Assembly (NCBI GenBank): GCA_028247015.1
Contig: JAOKFJ010000001.1
Coordinates: 1 to 64,000, forward strand
Length of the DNA: 64,000 bases
From: Methylophilaceae bacterium
GTDB lineage: Bacteria; Pseudomonadota; Gammaproteobacteria; Burkholderiales; Methylophilaceae
Direction: 5' to 3'
Part shown: positions 1 through 10,800 of the stretch, in pieces
Layout of the letters: each line of letters begins with the position of its first letter
How positions within the stretch are numbered: position 1 is the first letter of the stretch
Position numbers and translations under genes: made by a program
The notes under the pieces: generated by a model
Seen by the model: only the letters and a program-made list of their open reading frames with translations
What the model was told of the DNA's origin: nothing
Databases searched by the model: none

Positions 1-1
1 A

Positions 2-2665
2 AATGCAAGTGCGATTATGTGGTTAGGCCTAACTGGAGATCGCACTATTCAACAATTAAATCTTTACGCAAATAATATTTTAAAGAAAAAATTAGAGACA
101 GTTGATGGTGTGGGTTATGTAACGTTAGGTGGAAGAAGAGATAGAACTATAAGAATCAATTTGCTTCCTGAAAAAATGTCCACATTAAAAATAACTACAA
201 ATGACTTAATTCTTGCTTTTAAGAAAGAGCATATCCAGTTACCTGGTGGCTTTCTTGTAAGGGAGCAATCAGAAAAAATGTTTAAACTAGACCTAGAATT
301 TCATAAAATTAGAGATTTAAAAGAAATGATTGTTGCTTATCGTAATGGTGGGCCAATTAAGATTAAGGACATAGCTGAAGTTAAAGATGGGTTAGATGAT
401 TACAGACAAACGGCCAGACATAACAACAAACCTTCTATTGGTCTTGGAATTATAAAAGTAGCGAATTCTAATACCGTTGATATTATTAATAAAATTAAGG
501 AAAAAGTTGATACTCAAATAAGACCTGGCTTACCTCCAGGTTTAGAGTTAAAGGTTTCAACTGATGATTCGATTTATATTAAATCTATGGTTAAGTCTCT
601 ACAGAATCATATTCTTGAAGGAACTTTATTAGCAGCTCTAGTTGTGTTATTTTTCTTAAAATCTCTTCGCTCGACACTTATTATTGCAGTTGCAATTCCT
701 ATTTCCCTATTTGGCTCTATAGCAGTAATGTATTTTTATGGCTTTACTTTTAACAGCATGACTTTACTTGCTCTAATATTATTAATTGGTGTTGTAGTTG
801 ATGACTCAATTGTAGTACTTGAAAATATTTTTCGACATCAAAAACATATTGATAAAAATATTTTCAATGCTGCTATTAATGGGAGTAAAGAAGTCGTCTT
901 TGCGGTACTCGCCTCCTCATTAGCCTTAGTTTGTATTTTTGCTCCAGTGATTTTTATGGATGGAATCATTGGGCGCTTCTTTGAATCATTTGCAGTTGTT
1001 GTTACTGCTGGAATATTAGTCTCATTAATTATTTCTCTAACATTGACCCCTATGTTGTGCTCAAAGTTTTTAGTAATGCAAGAAAAAGAAATCAGTTGGC
1101 TTAAAAGTTTGAATAATTTCTTTGAAAAACTTGATAAGAATTATAAAAAAATATTAATATGGTCCTTATCCCATAGATTAAAAGTTCTAATATCAAGTCT
1201 AATTATTGTCCTAGCAAGTAGTCTTCTTTTCTCAAAGGTAGAAAAAACTCTAGTGCCTGAACAAGATGAAAGTCGATTTACTGTCAGATTTAAAACGCCC
1301 TTAGGCTCAAATATGGAATATACCTACAATAAATTATTAGAGGTTGAAAAAATTATTAGCCAATATGATAACTATACTGCTAGCGTATTCTCATCGATTG
1401 GATTGGGAAGTCGAGGACAAGTTAATAGCGGTTTTATTAGTGTTAGATTAAAAGAAAAAAATAAGCGCTTACTATCTCAATCTGAAATTATGGAAAAAAT
1501 GAGAATTGATTTTAATAAACTTGCAGGTGTAAAAGCTTTTCCTTCAGGCGTTTCTTTTGCAGGTGGCAGGCGCTCAGAAAAATTACAATTTTCAATAACT
1601 GGGCCAAGCATTGAAAAAGTTGCTACCTTAAGTGATGAGTTATTAATAAAACTATCTGAAAATGAAGAACTAGGAAGGATTGACCTAAATTTACAACTTA
1701 ATTTACCTCAAATGATTTTAGATATTGATCGTGATAAAGCTTCTAGTTTTGGAATTAGTGCTGCTGATATCGCTGAAGCAATTTCAGTTCTAAGTAATGG
1801 ATTGGATATTGCAAGATTTAATGATGAACAAGGGGATGGGCAAAGATATGATATTAGATTAAAAGCAAAAGAAGGCTCATTTGAAAAGTTAAACGATCTT
1901 AATAAAATATATTTAAGGAGTGGGTCCGGAGCACTTGTTAGGCTTGATACGATCGCCTCTTTTCATGAAGAGCTAGGCCCAGCAGTAATGGGGCGTCAAG
2001 ATTTACAATATTCATCAAATTTTTATTCCAATCCAACAATGTCTCTTGGTGAAGCCGTTAAATTAATTGAAAAAGTCAGCAAGAATATTCTTCCTGGCGA
2101 ATATTCAATTGAACTAGAAGGTCAAGCTAAAGAGTTTGCAAAAACGATGAGTAATATAATTTTTGTGTTTATTTTAGCAACTATATTGCTTTATATGGTC
2201 TTGGCTAGTCTTTTTAACTCATTTTTCCAACCATTAATAGTAATGCTAGCACAGCCATTAGCTGTAATTGGAGGAATATTTTTATTGTGGGTCACCGGAA
2301 ATAGTCTTAATATTTACTCAATGATTGGGATGGTTCTTTTAATTGGCCTTGTTGCAAAAAATTCTATTCTATTAGTAGATATGACAAATCAATTAAAGGC
2401 TGCTGGGAAAAAAACAGATCAAGCCCTTCTAGAGGCATGCCCTATCCGCCTTCGTCCAGTGCTAATGACTTCTCTTACATTAATATTAGCATTGATGCCT
2501 GCTGCTTTAGGTTATGGTGCTGGATCTGAATCAAATGGACCACTTGCCATCGCCGTAATTGGAGGAATGATTTCTTCTACTTTACTTACCTTAATTGTTA
2601 TTCCTGCTGCCTATTCCTTATCGGTAGGATTAATTGATAAAAAGAAAAAAAAAGTTAAGGCTTAG
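2..2665 (+). CDS. RND-family efflux transporter permease (AcrB/MexF-like), 5' end cut by window edge
   Basis: Reading frame is open upstream of the ORF-track ATG (NASAIMWLGLTGDRT...); multi-TM RND motifs (GVVVDDSIVVLENIFRH, GLVAKNSILLVDMTNQ). Confidence 0.93.
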   Translation, partial: NASAIMWLGLTGDRTIQQLNLYANNILKKKLETVDGVGYVTLGGRRDRTIRINLLPEKMSTLKITTNDLILAFKKEHIQLPGGFLVREQSEKMFKLDLEFHKIRDLKEMIVAYRNGGPIKIKDIAEVKDGLDDYRQTARHNNKPSIGLGIIKVANSNTVDIINKIKEKVDTQIRPGLPPGLELKVSTDDSIYIKSMVKSLQNHILEGTLLAALVVLFFLKSLRSTLIIAVAIPISLFGSIAVMYFYGFTFNSMTLLALILLIGVVVDDSIVVLENIFRHQKHIDKNIFNAAINGSKEVVFAVLASSLALVCIFAPVIFMDGIIGRFFESFAVVVTAGILVSLIISLTLTPMLCSKFLVMQEKEISWLKSLNNFFEKLDKNYKKILIWSLSHRLKVLISSLIIVLASSLLFSKVEKTLVPEQDESRFTVRFKTPLGSNMEYTYNKLLEVEKIISQYDNYTASVFSSIGLGSRGQVNSGFISVRLKEKNKRLLSQSEIMEKMRIDFNKLAGVKAFPSGVSFAGGRRSEKLQFSITGPSIEKVATLSDELLIKLSENEELGRIDLNLQLNLPQMILDIDRDKASSFGISAADIAEAISVLSNGLDIARFNDEQGDGQRYDIRLKAKEGSFEKLNDLNKIYLRSGSGALVRLDTIASFHEELGPAVMGRQDLQYSSNFYSNPTMSLGEAVKLIEKVSKNILPGEYSIELEGQAKEFAKTMSNIIFVFILATILLYMVLASLFNSFFQPLIVMLAQPLAVIGGIFLLWVTGNSLNIYSMIGMVLLIGLVAKNSILLVDMTNQLKAAGKKTDQALLEACPIRLRPVLMTSLTLILALMPAALGYGAGSESNGPLAIAVIGGMISSTLLTLIVIPAAYSLSVGLIDKKKKKVKA

Positions 2666-3875
2666 TAATTTTATCGACAATTAATGTTCCCACTAAATCA
2701 CCTTCAACATTTATTGTTGTTCTAAATGTATCGATTAACCTGTCCATTGGCAGAAGGATAGCTAATGCTTCCAAAGGTAAGCCTAACACCTGTAAAACCA
2801 TTGCCATAGTTACCATCCCGGCACTAGGAATACCTGGGGCTCCAATTGACGCAACCATTGCAGTAAAGAACAAAATAAGCTGCTGAGCTAAGGTCAGATC
2901 CATACCAACTAAGTTTGCAATAAACAATGCTGCTGCTGCTTCATACAATGCTGTCCCGTCCATATTCATAGTAGCGCCTAATGGAAGTACAAAATTAGAT
3001 ACTCCTTTAGAAGTCCTGAAATTATTGTTAGCTACACTCAAAGTAATTGGAAGTGTTGCCGCACTTGAGCTAGTAGCAAATGCGGTAATAAATGCAGGCC
3101 TTCCCTCACTCCATAAATGTATAGGTGTTATTTTAGTTAGAAAAAATAAAATAGTCGGTAGGATTACAATTCCATGAAATAATATCAAAAATATTACAGT
3201 AAAAATAAAAATACCTAACTGCGAAAATAAACTCATATCTTGGCTTGCAACCATATTTACTAAAAGTGCAAATACACCTAATGGAGCAAATAGCATCAAC
3301 CAATGAACAATCTTAAGCATTACCTCATAAAGACTAGTGAAAGTATCTTTGGCTGCCTTAAAGCTACCTTTCCTATCATTTAATGCCACACCAATAATAA
3401 TAGAAAAAACTATCAATGGTAGAATCTTACCGGAAGCAAGTGAATGAAACGGATTTTCAAATAAGCTTAATAAAAACTGTTTAAAAAATTGCGAGATAGT
3501 CATGGTTGACGGAAGATTATTATTAATTGATTGCCATGAATCAATACTTAGCCCTACACCTGGCTGAACAATATTCATAGCAACAAGTGCCAAGGTAATA
3601 GCAATTGACATAGTTACCATAAAATATAAAAAAGTTGACTTCCATATTAGGCTAGATTTCCCACCTCCTCCAAGGTTTGAAACGCCAACGACAATTGAGA
3701 AAAAAACAAGAGGCACTAATATCATTTTTAAACTTTTAATGAAAATTTGTCCAACTAGGTCGGTTGTTATTAATAGATAATCAACAAAAAATAAATTAGG
3801 AAAAAATTTAATCAATATGCCTAGTAATATTCCCATGGCAGCAGATATAAAAATCATTTTATTTATATTCTTCAT
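2655..3875 (-). CDS. Dicarboxylate/amino acid:cation symporter (DAACS/SLC1 family)
   Basis: Family motifs such as TAFATSSSAATLPITL and NMDGTALYEAAAALFIA. Confidence 0.92.
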   Translation of the reverse strand: MKNINKMIFISAAMGILLGILIKFFPNLFFVDYLLITTDLVGQIFIKSLKMILVPLVFFSIVVGVSNLGGGGKSSLIWKSTFLYFMVTMSIAITLALVAMNIVQPGVGLSIDSWQSINNNLPSTMTISQFFKQFLLSLFENPFHSLASGKILPLIVFSIIIGVALNDRKGSFKAAKDTFTSLYEVMLKIVHWLMLFAPLGVFALLVNMVASQDMSLFSQLGIFIFTVIFLILFHGIVILPTILFFLTKITPIHLWSEGRPAFITAFATSSSAATLPITLSVANNNFRTSKGVSNFVLPLGATMNMDGTALYEAAAALFIANLVGMDLTLAQQLILFFTAMVASIGAPGIPSAGMVTMAMVLQVLGLPLEALAILLPMDRLIDTFRTTINVEGDLVGTLIVDKITKP

Positions 3876-5144
3876 TTAATCAATTCTCTCTAAAAGAGCT
3901 CCAAAAAATCCATCTGTTTTATGTATATTAGGAAAAAGCTTCAAATAATTTTCACAATCTAATTCTATACCATGTTTCTCTAAAGCAGCTTTGACAGAGA
4001 TCTTAGTAAAGTTCTTATTCACACTTAAAAAATTTTCAACAATCATTTCATTTTCATCATTAAGTAGACTACATGTAGCATAAACTAAGTAACCACCTTT
4101 CTTACATAATGTAGAGGCAGAACTAAGAATTGCTCCTTGCTTATCAATAAGCTCAGAGAGTGACTTTTGAGTTTGACGCCACTTTAAATCAGGGTTTCTT
4201 CTTAATGTGCCTAACCCAGTACAAGGTGCATCGACTAAAACTCTATCAAATTTTCCTTTTAGTCTTTTTATCTTAAGATCATTTTCATTAGCTATTCTCT
4301 GCATCATTATATTTGAACCACCAGACCTCTTAAGTCTTTGCTTTAAGTTTGCTAAACGTCTTTCAGAAATATCAAATGCATAAACACGCCCTGTATTTTT
4401 CATTATGGATGACATGGCTAATGATTTACCACCAGCCCCAGCACAAAAATCTGCCACCATTTGACCTCGTCCTGGACTTAATAGGAAGGAAAGAATTTGG
4501 CTACCCTCATCTTGAACTTCAATATTACCATTCAAGAATAATGAGTGCTTATTAATAGCCGTTCCTCTAGGTAAAGAAATACCTATTGGCGAATATATAG
4601 TAGGTAATATTAATCTCTCGTGCTGTGGAAATGATTCTTTTAAATCATTTATCACCTCGTTCCTTGATTTGTCTTTTAATGTATTAACACGGAGATTTAA
4701 TTGAGCAGGCACTAGTAAGCTTTGAGCTAACATGATTAACTCTTTCTCTGAGAATTGCTTGATTAATTTTTCCCATATCCAATCTGGAAGACTTAATTTA
4801 ACTGGCCAGCTTTTTATTATTTGTTTATTTGATTTTTTATTTTGTAGCCATTCAACTTCATCATCATTAAGCACAGAGGTTAATTCACGTACACTTTTCC
4901 CCAGCATGACCATTAAATATACCAAAATCATTTTTTTGGGGTTCTCATCTTGAACTATTTCTTCTAAGTACCTTTTATTTCTTATGACACCATAAAATAT
5001 TTCAGCAATATTTGATCGATCATGACTACCAAGATTTCTATTTTTTTTAAAAAAATGGCTTAAGTGAACATCTGCTGGATTTTTTCCAATAAAAACTTCT
5101 TTCAAAATATCTGCACATGTTGATACAACAAATTTATTAATCAT
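3876..5144 (-). CDS. RsmB/NOP2/Sun-family RNA (cytosine-5) methyltransferase
   Basis: VADFCAGAGGKSLAM, DAPCTGLGTLRRNPDLKWR, YATCSLLNDENE motifs. Confidence 0.88.
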   Translation of the reverse strand: MINKFVVSTCADILKEVFIGKNPADVHLSHFFKKNRNLGSHDRSNIAEIFYGVIRNKRYLEEIVQDENPKKMILVYLMVMLGKSVRELTSVLNDDEVEWLQNKKSNKQIIKSWPVKLSLPDWIWEKLIKQFSEKELIMLAQSLLVPAQLNLRVNTLKDKSRNEVINDLKESFPQHERLILPTIYSPIGISLPRGTAINKHSLFLNGNIEVQDEGSQILSFLLSPGRGQMVADFCAGAGGKSLAMSSIMKNTGRVYAFDISERRLANLKQRLKRSGGSNIMMQRIANENDLKIKRLKGKFDRVLVDAPCTGLGTLRRNPDLKWRQTQKSLSELIDKQGAILSSASTLCKKGGYLVYATCSLLNDENEMIVENFLSVNKNFTKISVKAALEKHGIELDCENYLKLFPNIHKTDGFFGALLERID

Positions 5145-6192
5145 TTCTTTCCACTTGAATTTTAAATATTTCTTGAGTTATTTTACTTAGATCTTCATCA
5201 GTTATTGATACTTTAAAGGGAAGAAATCCAAAGTCTTTTGCTAGCCATAGATCAATTCTTTCAGGATCTTGATAATTAAATTTTGCTACGTGAGTATAAT
5301 CTATGTTACCTAGCTTACTCTTCATTTGTCCTTCTTCTATGTATTGATAGTTATATGTTTTAAAAATTTTTGCATTTGTAATTGGTATTTGCATTTTATC
5401 AAGAGGGTTTAAGAACATAAATTGAAACATAAAGCTTAATTGGTCTTGAGTCCCCTTAGATAGATTAAAGAAATCTTCTTTATTTTGACGAATAATTTTA
5501 AGCTTATTAGCCTCCCAATCAAAAAAGGCCTCATTTTTTAGCTTATCTCCATATTTATAAAGATAATAATTTGGCTGTATCCCAGCATCATTAATTACCC
5601 CTTCACTTCTTTGAATCAATGATTTTGAATAAATTAATGATGTTATACCATTGGCTTTTGCTTCATATGAAATAACATAACCACTTTGATCGATAACGTA
5701 TTCGATATTAAGAATTCCTACCTCTGATCTATTACTTACTTCTTTATTTTTCTTTTTTCTATCCCCAAATAAGGTAAAGTTATCGATATTGCCTTTATTC
5801 GGAGGCAATTCATGAAATACTTTATATTGCATCTTAATTGATTGTATTTCATCTCCATATGCTTTTTCTTTTTCTGGAATAATTATTTCTTCAACAGGCT
5901 GGCAAAGCTCACAAACCTCTGTGTTATTTATTTCTTCTTTTATATAGCTTTTACTAATTTTAGATGGTGGTTCTTTAACTTTGCTTTGGCTTTGTATTGG
6001 TTGCTTTTTCTTTTTAATTTTATGTATTTTTTTTAAATTATGATTTGTTGAACTCGCTGGTATAGGAATCATCTCAATAAAAAGATGTTCGTCAGATTTT
6101 ATTTCATTAAAAGAAAAATGAATATTACTAAAAAAAAATAAATGGGCTAAAAGAGAAATTACTAATGCAATAATTAAATAATAATATTTCAT
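5137..6192 (-). CDS. DUF3108-type protein with N-terminal TM anchor and Lys/Pro-rich linker
   Basis: TM at N-terminus, charged linker, C-terminal region resembling DUF3108; next to a second DUF3108-like ORF. Confidence 0.65.
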   Translation of the reverse strand: MKYYYLIIALVISLLAHLFFFSNIHFSFNEIKSDEHLFIEMIPIPASSTNHNLKKIHKIKKKKQPIQSQSKVKEPPSKISKSYIKEEINNTEVCELCQPVEEIIIPEKEKAYGDEIQSIKMQYKVFHELPPNKGNIDNFTLFGDRKKKNKEVSNRSEVGILNIEYVIDQSGYVISYEAKANGITSLIYSKSLIQRSEGVINDAGIQPNYYLYKYGDKLKNEAFFDWEANKLKIIRQNKEDFFNLSKGTQDQLSFMFQFMFLNPLDKMQIPITNAKIFKTYNYQYIEEGQMKSKLGNIDYTHVAKFNYQDPERIDLWLAKDFGFLPFKVSITDEDLSKITQEIFKIQVERND

Positions 6193-6196
6193 TTTT

Positions 6197-6910
6197 TTAT
6201 AGTGGTAGGTTTGTCTTAACTATTTTTTGCTTAATTGTTACCCCTAAATTTGTCATCAATTCTAATTTGAGTGGGACTCGATATTTTCCCTTAGAAATCC
6301 ATACATAATGTTTTGAATTTTTTTTTGAAAGAATCTTACCCTCATAAAGCTCAGCAACTATTCTCTTATTATTTACTTCAATAATTTCATCTCTTATTTT
6401 CTTATACCCATAATCACGAATCTTTTTCCCCTCTAAAACAGTAAAGCTATATTCTTTTTGGTTTCTCTTTTCAAAGTTAAATTGATATAAATATATGGCT
6501 AAATCTAAATTTTTAGGCTTTAATTCTAGCAATGATGTTTGGCCTTTATATTTAATCTTTATTTTTTTAGGGGAAGGCTGAAATATTGCAACAATATTTT
6601 TTTTTGGCTTCTTGATATTATTTAGCTTAAATATTTTTGGTATAAATCCACTATTATTAATTATTCCTTCACTATATAACTCCCTATTTCCAATCAGCCT
6701 TAATATTCCGTGTGCTTCGGTAGTTGCCTTCAATGAGTAATTCTTGTTTTTACTCTCATATTTAATATTTATATTTCCAATAAATTTATTGGTCTGTTTT
6801 AATTCATATTCCATATAGAATTGATCTGGAAAATTTTGTGCAGCACTAATTAAATTAGTGAAGAAAATTAACAAAAATAAGAATCTAGTTGATTTCAGTC
6901 TGAAGCTCAT
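6197..6910 (-). CDS. DUF3108-type secreted protein
   Basis: Signal peptide ([17 protein letters not shown]) and DUF3108-like body (YELKQ..., [30 protein letters not shown]). Confidence 0.7.
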   Translation of the reverse strand: MSFRLKSTRFLFLLIFFTNLISAAQNFPDQFYMEYELKQTNKFIGNINIKYESKNKNYSLKATTEAHGILRLIGNRELYSEGIINNSGFIPKIFKLNNIKKPKKNIVAIFQPSPKKIKIKYKGQTSLLELKPKNLDLAIYLYQFNFEKRNQKEYSFTVLEGKKIRDYGYKKIRDEIIEVNNKRIVAELYEGKILSKKNSKHYVWISKGKYRVPLKLELMTNLGVTIKQKIVKTNLPL

Positions 6911-7934
6911 CGCTTATTCTATTTTTAACAACTCCTACTAAAAAAGATTTTTCACCACAGTCTTTTAATATTTTTAATGCTTGTTCTTGATCCCGAGGAT
7001 TAATAATAATTGCCATACCAATACCACAATTAAATGTTCTATATAGTTCAAGATTGCTAAGATTCCCATTTTCTTTAAGCCATTCAAAAATTCTAGGAAT
7101 TTTCCATGTTTTTCGATCTAATGTTGCTTTTAAATTTTTTGGGAGAATACGAGGGATATTCTCTATAATACCTCCACCAGTAATATGTGCCATTGCATTT
7201 ACTTTCACTAAACTTAGAAGCTTCAGTATTGATTTAACATAAATTCTAGTAGGCATCATCAGTACTTCACCAATTGTCTTTTCATCAAATTCTTGGTTTA
7301 GATCAATATTTGTCTTATCTATAATTTTTCTAATTAAGGAGTATCCATTTGAATGGGCACCCGATGAGGCTAAACCAATAATTATATCGCCATTAGAAAC
7401 ATCACTTCCATCTATAATATTATTTTTTTCAACAGCCCCAACACAAAATCCTGCCAGATCATATTCCCCTTCTGAATACATACCTGGCATTTCTGCTGTC
7501 TCTCCTCCAACCAATGAACATCCTGCAAGAAGACATCCATCAGCTATACCCTTAATTACTTTAGTTGCTGTAGGTACCTTTAAACTTCCACAGGCAAAAT
7601 AATCTAAGAAGAATAATGGCTCTGCCCCTTGAACTAAAATATCATTTACACACATTGCCACTAGATCCTGTCCTATTGTTTCATGGCTATTAAGCTCAAC
7701 AGCTAATTTTAACTTTGTACCTACACCATCTGTTCCTGACACCAAAACTGGGCTCTTAAATTTTTCAGGAATTTCAAACATTGAACCAAACCCACCTAAA
7801 CCGCCTATTACTTCTTTTCTAGAGGTCATTTTTGCAAATGGCTTGATATTTTTAACTAGTTGATCCCCCGCTTCAATATCGACACCTGCATCCTTATATG
7901 AAATAGATTTAGATTGTTTGAATTTTTGAGACAA
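6885..7934 (-). CDS. purM: Phosphoribosylformylglycinamidine cyclo-ligase
   Basis: [40 protein letters not shown]. Confidence 0.97.
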   Translation of the reverse strand: MSQKFKQSKSISYKDAGVDIEAGDQLVKNIKPFAKMTSRKEVIGGLGGFGSMFEIPEKFKSPVLVSGTDGVGTKLKLAVELNSHETIGQDLVAMCVNDILVQGAEPLFFLDYFACGSLKVPTATKVIKGIADGCLLAGCSLVGGETAEMPGMYSEGEYDLAGFCVGAVEKNNIIDGSDVSNGDIIIGLASSGAHSNGYSLIRKIIDKTNIDLNQEFDEKTIGEVLMMPTRIYVKSILKLLSLVKVNAMAHITGGGIIENIPRILPKNLKATLDRKTWKIPRIFEWLKENGNLSNLELYRTFNCGIGMAIIINPRDQEQALKILKDCGEKSFLVGVVKNRISDELQTEIN

Positions 7935-8028
7935 GTTATTTATCCTCTGAATAAATTATTACATTACGTATAATAGAATTTTAACTTAATTTACAGCCAA
8001 TAGTTATTTTCATCTTAAAGCTCTTTTT

Positions 8029-8616
8029 ATGGACCAACTTTTACTAAATATTCATCCACCAGCTGAAAAAACACTACAAAATTTTGTAGCTGGGAATAAT
8101 CATGAGTGCCTCGAAGCTATTAATAATTTTATTTACTCTGATAATAATCAATTTATTTATTTATGGGGTGGGAAGGGTAGTGGGAAATCTCATCTTTGCA
8201 AAGCCCTTTCTGCTCATAAAATAACTATAATTGAAGATGTCGATACGTTTAACGAAGATCGTCAAATCGAAACCTTTAACTTATTTAATCAGCATAAGGC
8301 TACTCAAAAAAAAATGTTGCTCACAGGATCAAATGCTCCATCCTACATGGGATTGAGAGAAGATTTTTCGAGCAGATTAAGTTGGGGGCTTGTTTATCAA
8401 TTAAAAGTATTAACTGATAATGAGAAATTATTAGCTCTCGAAAATCATACAAAAGAAAAAGGTATGTCACTTAATCACAATGTTCTAACTTATTGTATGA
8501 AACATTTGAGGCGTGATTTGCCGTCTTTAATTGCTACATTAGATGCTCTTGATGAATGGTCCTTAAAAACTAAAAAACCTATAACGATTCCTTTGCTTAA
8601 GGAATTAGTTGATTAA
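8029..8616 (+). CDS. hda: DnaA-related regulatory inactivator Hda-like protein
   Basis: DnaA-like short ATPase; LWGGKGSGKSHLCKAL Walker A; divergent from purM as in many proteobacteria. Confidence 0.85.
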   Translation: MDQLLLNIHPPAEKTLQNFVAGNNHECLEAINNFIYSDNNQFIYLWGGKGSGKSHLCKALSAHKITIIEDVDTFNEDRQIETFNLFNQHKATQKKMLLTGSNAPSYMGLREDFSSRLSWGLVYQLKVLTDNEKLLALENHTKEKGMSLNHNVLTYCMKHLRRDLPSLIATLDALDEWSLKTKKPITIPLLKELVD

Positions 8617-8621
8617 ATTAT

Positions 8622-10172
8622 CTAATGACGAATTAGATAATCAAAGGCCCCAAGCGCTGCTTTTGAACCTTCTCCCATAGCAATAATAATTTGCTTATAA
8701 GGTACAGTGGTTACGTCGCCGGCTGCAAATACACCAGGCAATGATGTTGCCCCATTATTATTAATTTCAATTTCACCATATTTACTAAGATCTAAAGCTC
8801 CATTTACCCAATCAGTATTTGGTACTAACCCAATCTGAATAAATATTCCCTCAATATTTAATTGCTTCTCTTCTTTGGAGCTTCTTTCCATGTATTTTAT
8901 ATGGGTAACTTTATCTGAACCATATATTTCATTTGTTTGAATATTTACCAAGACATCAACATTCTTTAGCGTTTTTAATCTATCGACTAATATCTGGTCA
9001 GCTTTTAATTCAGGCGCAAACTCCAAGACAGTAACGTGGCCAACTATACCAGCCAAATCAATAGCTGCTTCTATTCCAGAATTACCACCACCAACGACAG
9101 CAACATTTCTTCCTTTAAATAAAGGCCCATCACAATGCGGGCAGTATGCTACTCCCTTGCCTTTATATTCTTTTTCTCCTGGCACTCCCAACTCTTTCCA
9201 TCTTGCTCCTGTAGCAATAATAATTGATTTACTCTCAAGCGTTCCTCCACTCTCAAGCTCAACTATGTAATTAGAATTTTCATTCTTAGTTAAATTCTTA
9301 GCTCTCTGAAGGTTAATGATATCAACTTCATATTCTTTAACATGCTCCTCTAATGCTGCAACCAGCTTTGGACCTTCGGTAGCTTTAACAGATATAAAAT
9401 TTTCAATACCAAGGGTATCCATAACCTGCCCCCCAAATCGTTCTGCAACAATACCTGTTCTGATACCCTTTCTTGCCGCATATACAGCTGCTGATGATCC
9501 CGCAGGGCCACCGCCTACTATAAGCATATCAAAAGGTTTCATAGCTGAAATTTTTTCAGCAGCTTTATCAGAAGCTTTTGTATCAATTTTATTAATAATT
9601 TCCTCAAGATCCATTCGGCCCTGTCCAAACTCTTTACCATTTAAATGTATAGTTGGGACAGACATAATCTTCTTGGTATTTATTTCGTCCTGAAATAACG
9701 CCCCATCAATCATGCAATGACTTATGCCAGGATTTAATAGAGATAAAACATTAAGTGCCTGAACAACATCTGGGCAATTATGGCAACTTAAAGAAATATA
9801 TGTCTCAAATAAAAAATCTCCCTCAATATTTTTTATTTGTTCAATTTGTTCGTCAGATATCTTTACGGGATAGCCACCGACTTGAAGTAATGCCAATACT
9901 AGCGATGTAAATTCATGTCCCATAGGAATTCCTGCAAACTGAATACCAGATGATTCATTAGCTTTATTTACTTTAAAGGATGGAATTCTCTCTTTACTAT
10001 CATCAAAAATATTCAATGATACCTTGTCAGACATACCTGATATTTCTTTTAATAAATCTAACATTGTTTCAGATGCCTTTTCTTTATTGGTGAAGGCATC
10101 AATATTCACTGCAGATTCAATTTTGGTTAGGTATTGATTTAATTGTTCTTTTATTTTTATATCAAGTGACAT
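8622..10172 (-). CDS. ahpF: Alkyl hydroperoxide reductase subunit F
   Basis: Tandem thioredoxin-fold N-terminus ([12 protein letters not shown]), FAD motif [15 protein letters not shown], redox CPHCDGP. Confidence 0.97.
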   Translation of the reverse strand: MSLDIKIKEQLNQYLTKIESAVNIDAFTNKEKASETMLDLLKEISGMSDKVSLNIFDDSKERIPSFKVNKANESSGIQFAGIPMGHEFTSLVLALLQVGGYPVKISDEQIEQIKNIEGDFLFETYISLSCHNCPDVVQALNVLSLLNPGISHCMIDGALFQDEINTKKIMSVPTIHLNGKEFGQGRMDLEEIINKIDTKASDKAAEKISAMKPFDMLIVGGGPAGSSAAVYAARKGIRTGIVAERFGGQVMDTLGIENFISVKATEGPKLVAALEEHVKEYEVDIINLQRAKNLTKNENSNYIVELESGGTLESKSIIIATGARWKELGVPGEKEYKGKGVAYCPHCDGPLFKGRNVAVVGGGNSGIEAAIDLAGIVGHVTVLEFAPELKADQILVDRLKTLKNVDVLVNIQTNEIYGSDKVTHIKYMERSSKEEKQLNIEGIFIQIGLVPNTDWVNGALDLSKYGEIEINNNGATSLPGVFAAGDVTTVPYKQIIIAMGEGSKAALGAFDYLIRH

Positions 10173-10199
10173 TCAATATATACTCTTAATTATATAAGG

Positions 10200-10223
10200 A
10201 TTGGGCCAAGACTCTGGCCCAAT
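10200..10223. other. GC-rich hairpin (attgggcca-agactc-tggcccaat) between the small ORF and ahpF
   Basis: Perfect 9-bp inverted repeat with 6-nt loop; no U-tract on the minus strand, so its role is uncertain. Confidence 0.55.
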
Positions 10224-10238
10224 TTCCTCAAGTTTTAG

Positions 10239-10364
10239 TTAAATACAATCTGTTTGGGCTTCCAACCATCTTTTTTGACATTTTTTATCTGCCCCGCAAA
10301 CTTCTTCTATACTTTTCTCTTCGTCATTAATTTTAATAATGTAGAGTTTATTAATTATTTTCAT
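10239..10364 (-). CDS. Small 41-aa Cys-containing ORF (MKIINKLYIIKINDEEKSIEEVCGADKKCQKRWLEAQTDCI), not in the supplied track
   Basis: Hand translation; ATG overlaps the doxX 3' end by 14 nt and is preceded by AGAGG. Confidence 0.5.
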   Translation of the reverse strand: MKIINKLYIIKINDEEKSIEEVCGADKKCQKRWLEAQTDCI

Positions 10365-10767
10365 CGTTACCTCTTATCAAAAAATATAAACCTATAAGCA
10401 ATAAGAATATTTGCTCACTCATAAATAATCGAGGCGTTATGAACCAATCGCTATGAGCAATGCTTAAGGCAACAACCATAATAATCACTATAAGTAATGC
10501 CCCAAATCGAGTTAAAAGACTACCTAAATGATCTCTAAATAGACCACCACAAATTAAAATTATTCCTGCTGTTAATTCGGCTATCGCAACAAAAGAAGCT
10601 AAAGTTTCTGAAAAACCAAAATAATCTATTAACTTTTGTGGGGGCAAAGGAAACTTCCCATAACCATGAAAAAAAAAAGAAATACCAAGCCCTAGTCTTA
10701 AAAGCCATGGGGATATAACCCTAAACTTACTAAAAATTTGATTGGCTCTCTTATCTAAATATTCCAT
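10351..10767 (-). CDS. DoxX family membrane protein
   Basis: LLRLGLGISFFFHGYGKFP, AELTAGIILICGGLFRD. Confidence 0.88.
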   Translation of the reverse strand: MEYLDKRANQIFSKFRVISPWLLRLGLGISFFFHGYGKFPLPPQKLIDYFGFSETLASFVAIAELTAGIILICGGLFRDHLGSLLTRFGALLIVIIMVVALSIAHSDWFITPRLFMSEQIFLLLIGLYFLIRGNDENN

Positions 10768-10800
10768 ACGAGTTCCTTATTTAATGGTATAAAAATTTAT

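Noticed and set aside
17-2665. RND pump appearing N-terminally truncated, possibly a pseudogene
   Set aside because: The frame is open to the window edge; truncation is a window artefact.
9316-9693. Plus-strand ORF of 125 aa antisense to ahpF
   Set aside because: Lies wholly inside a well-supported ahpF gene; composition matches shadow ORF from the opposite strand.
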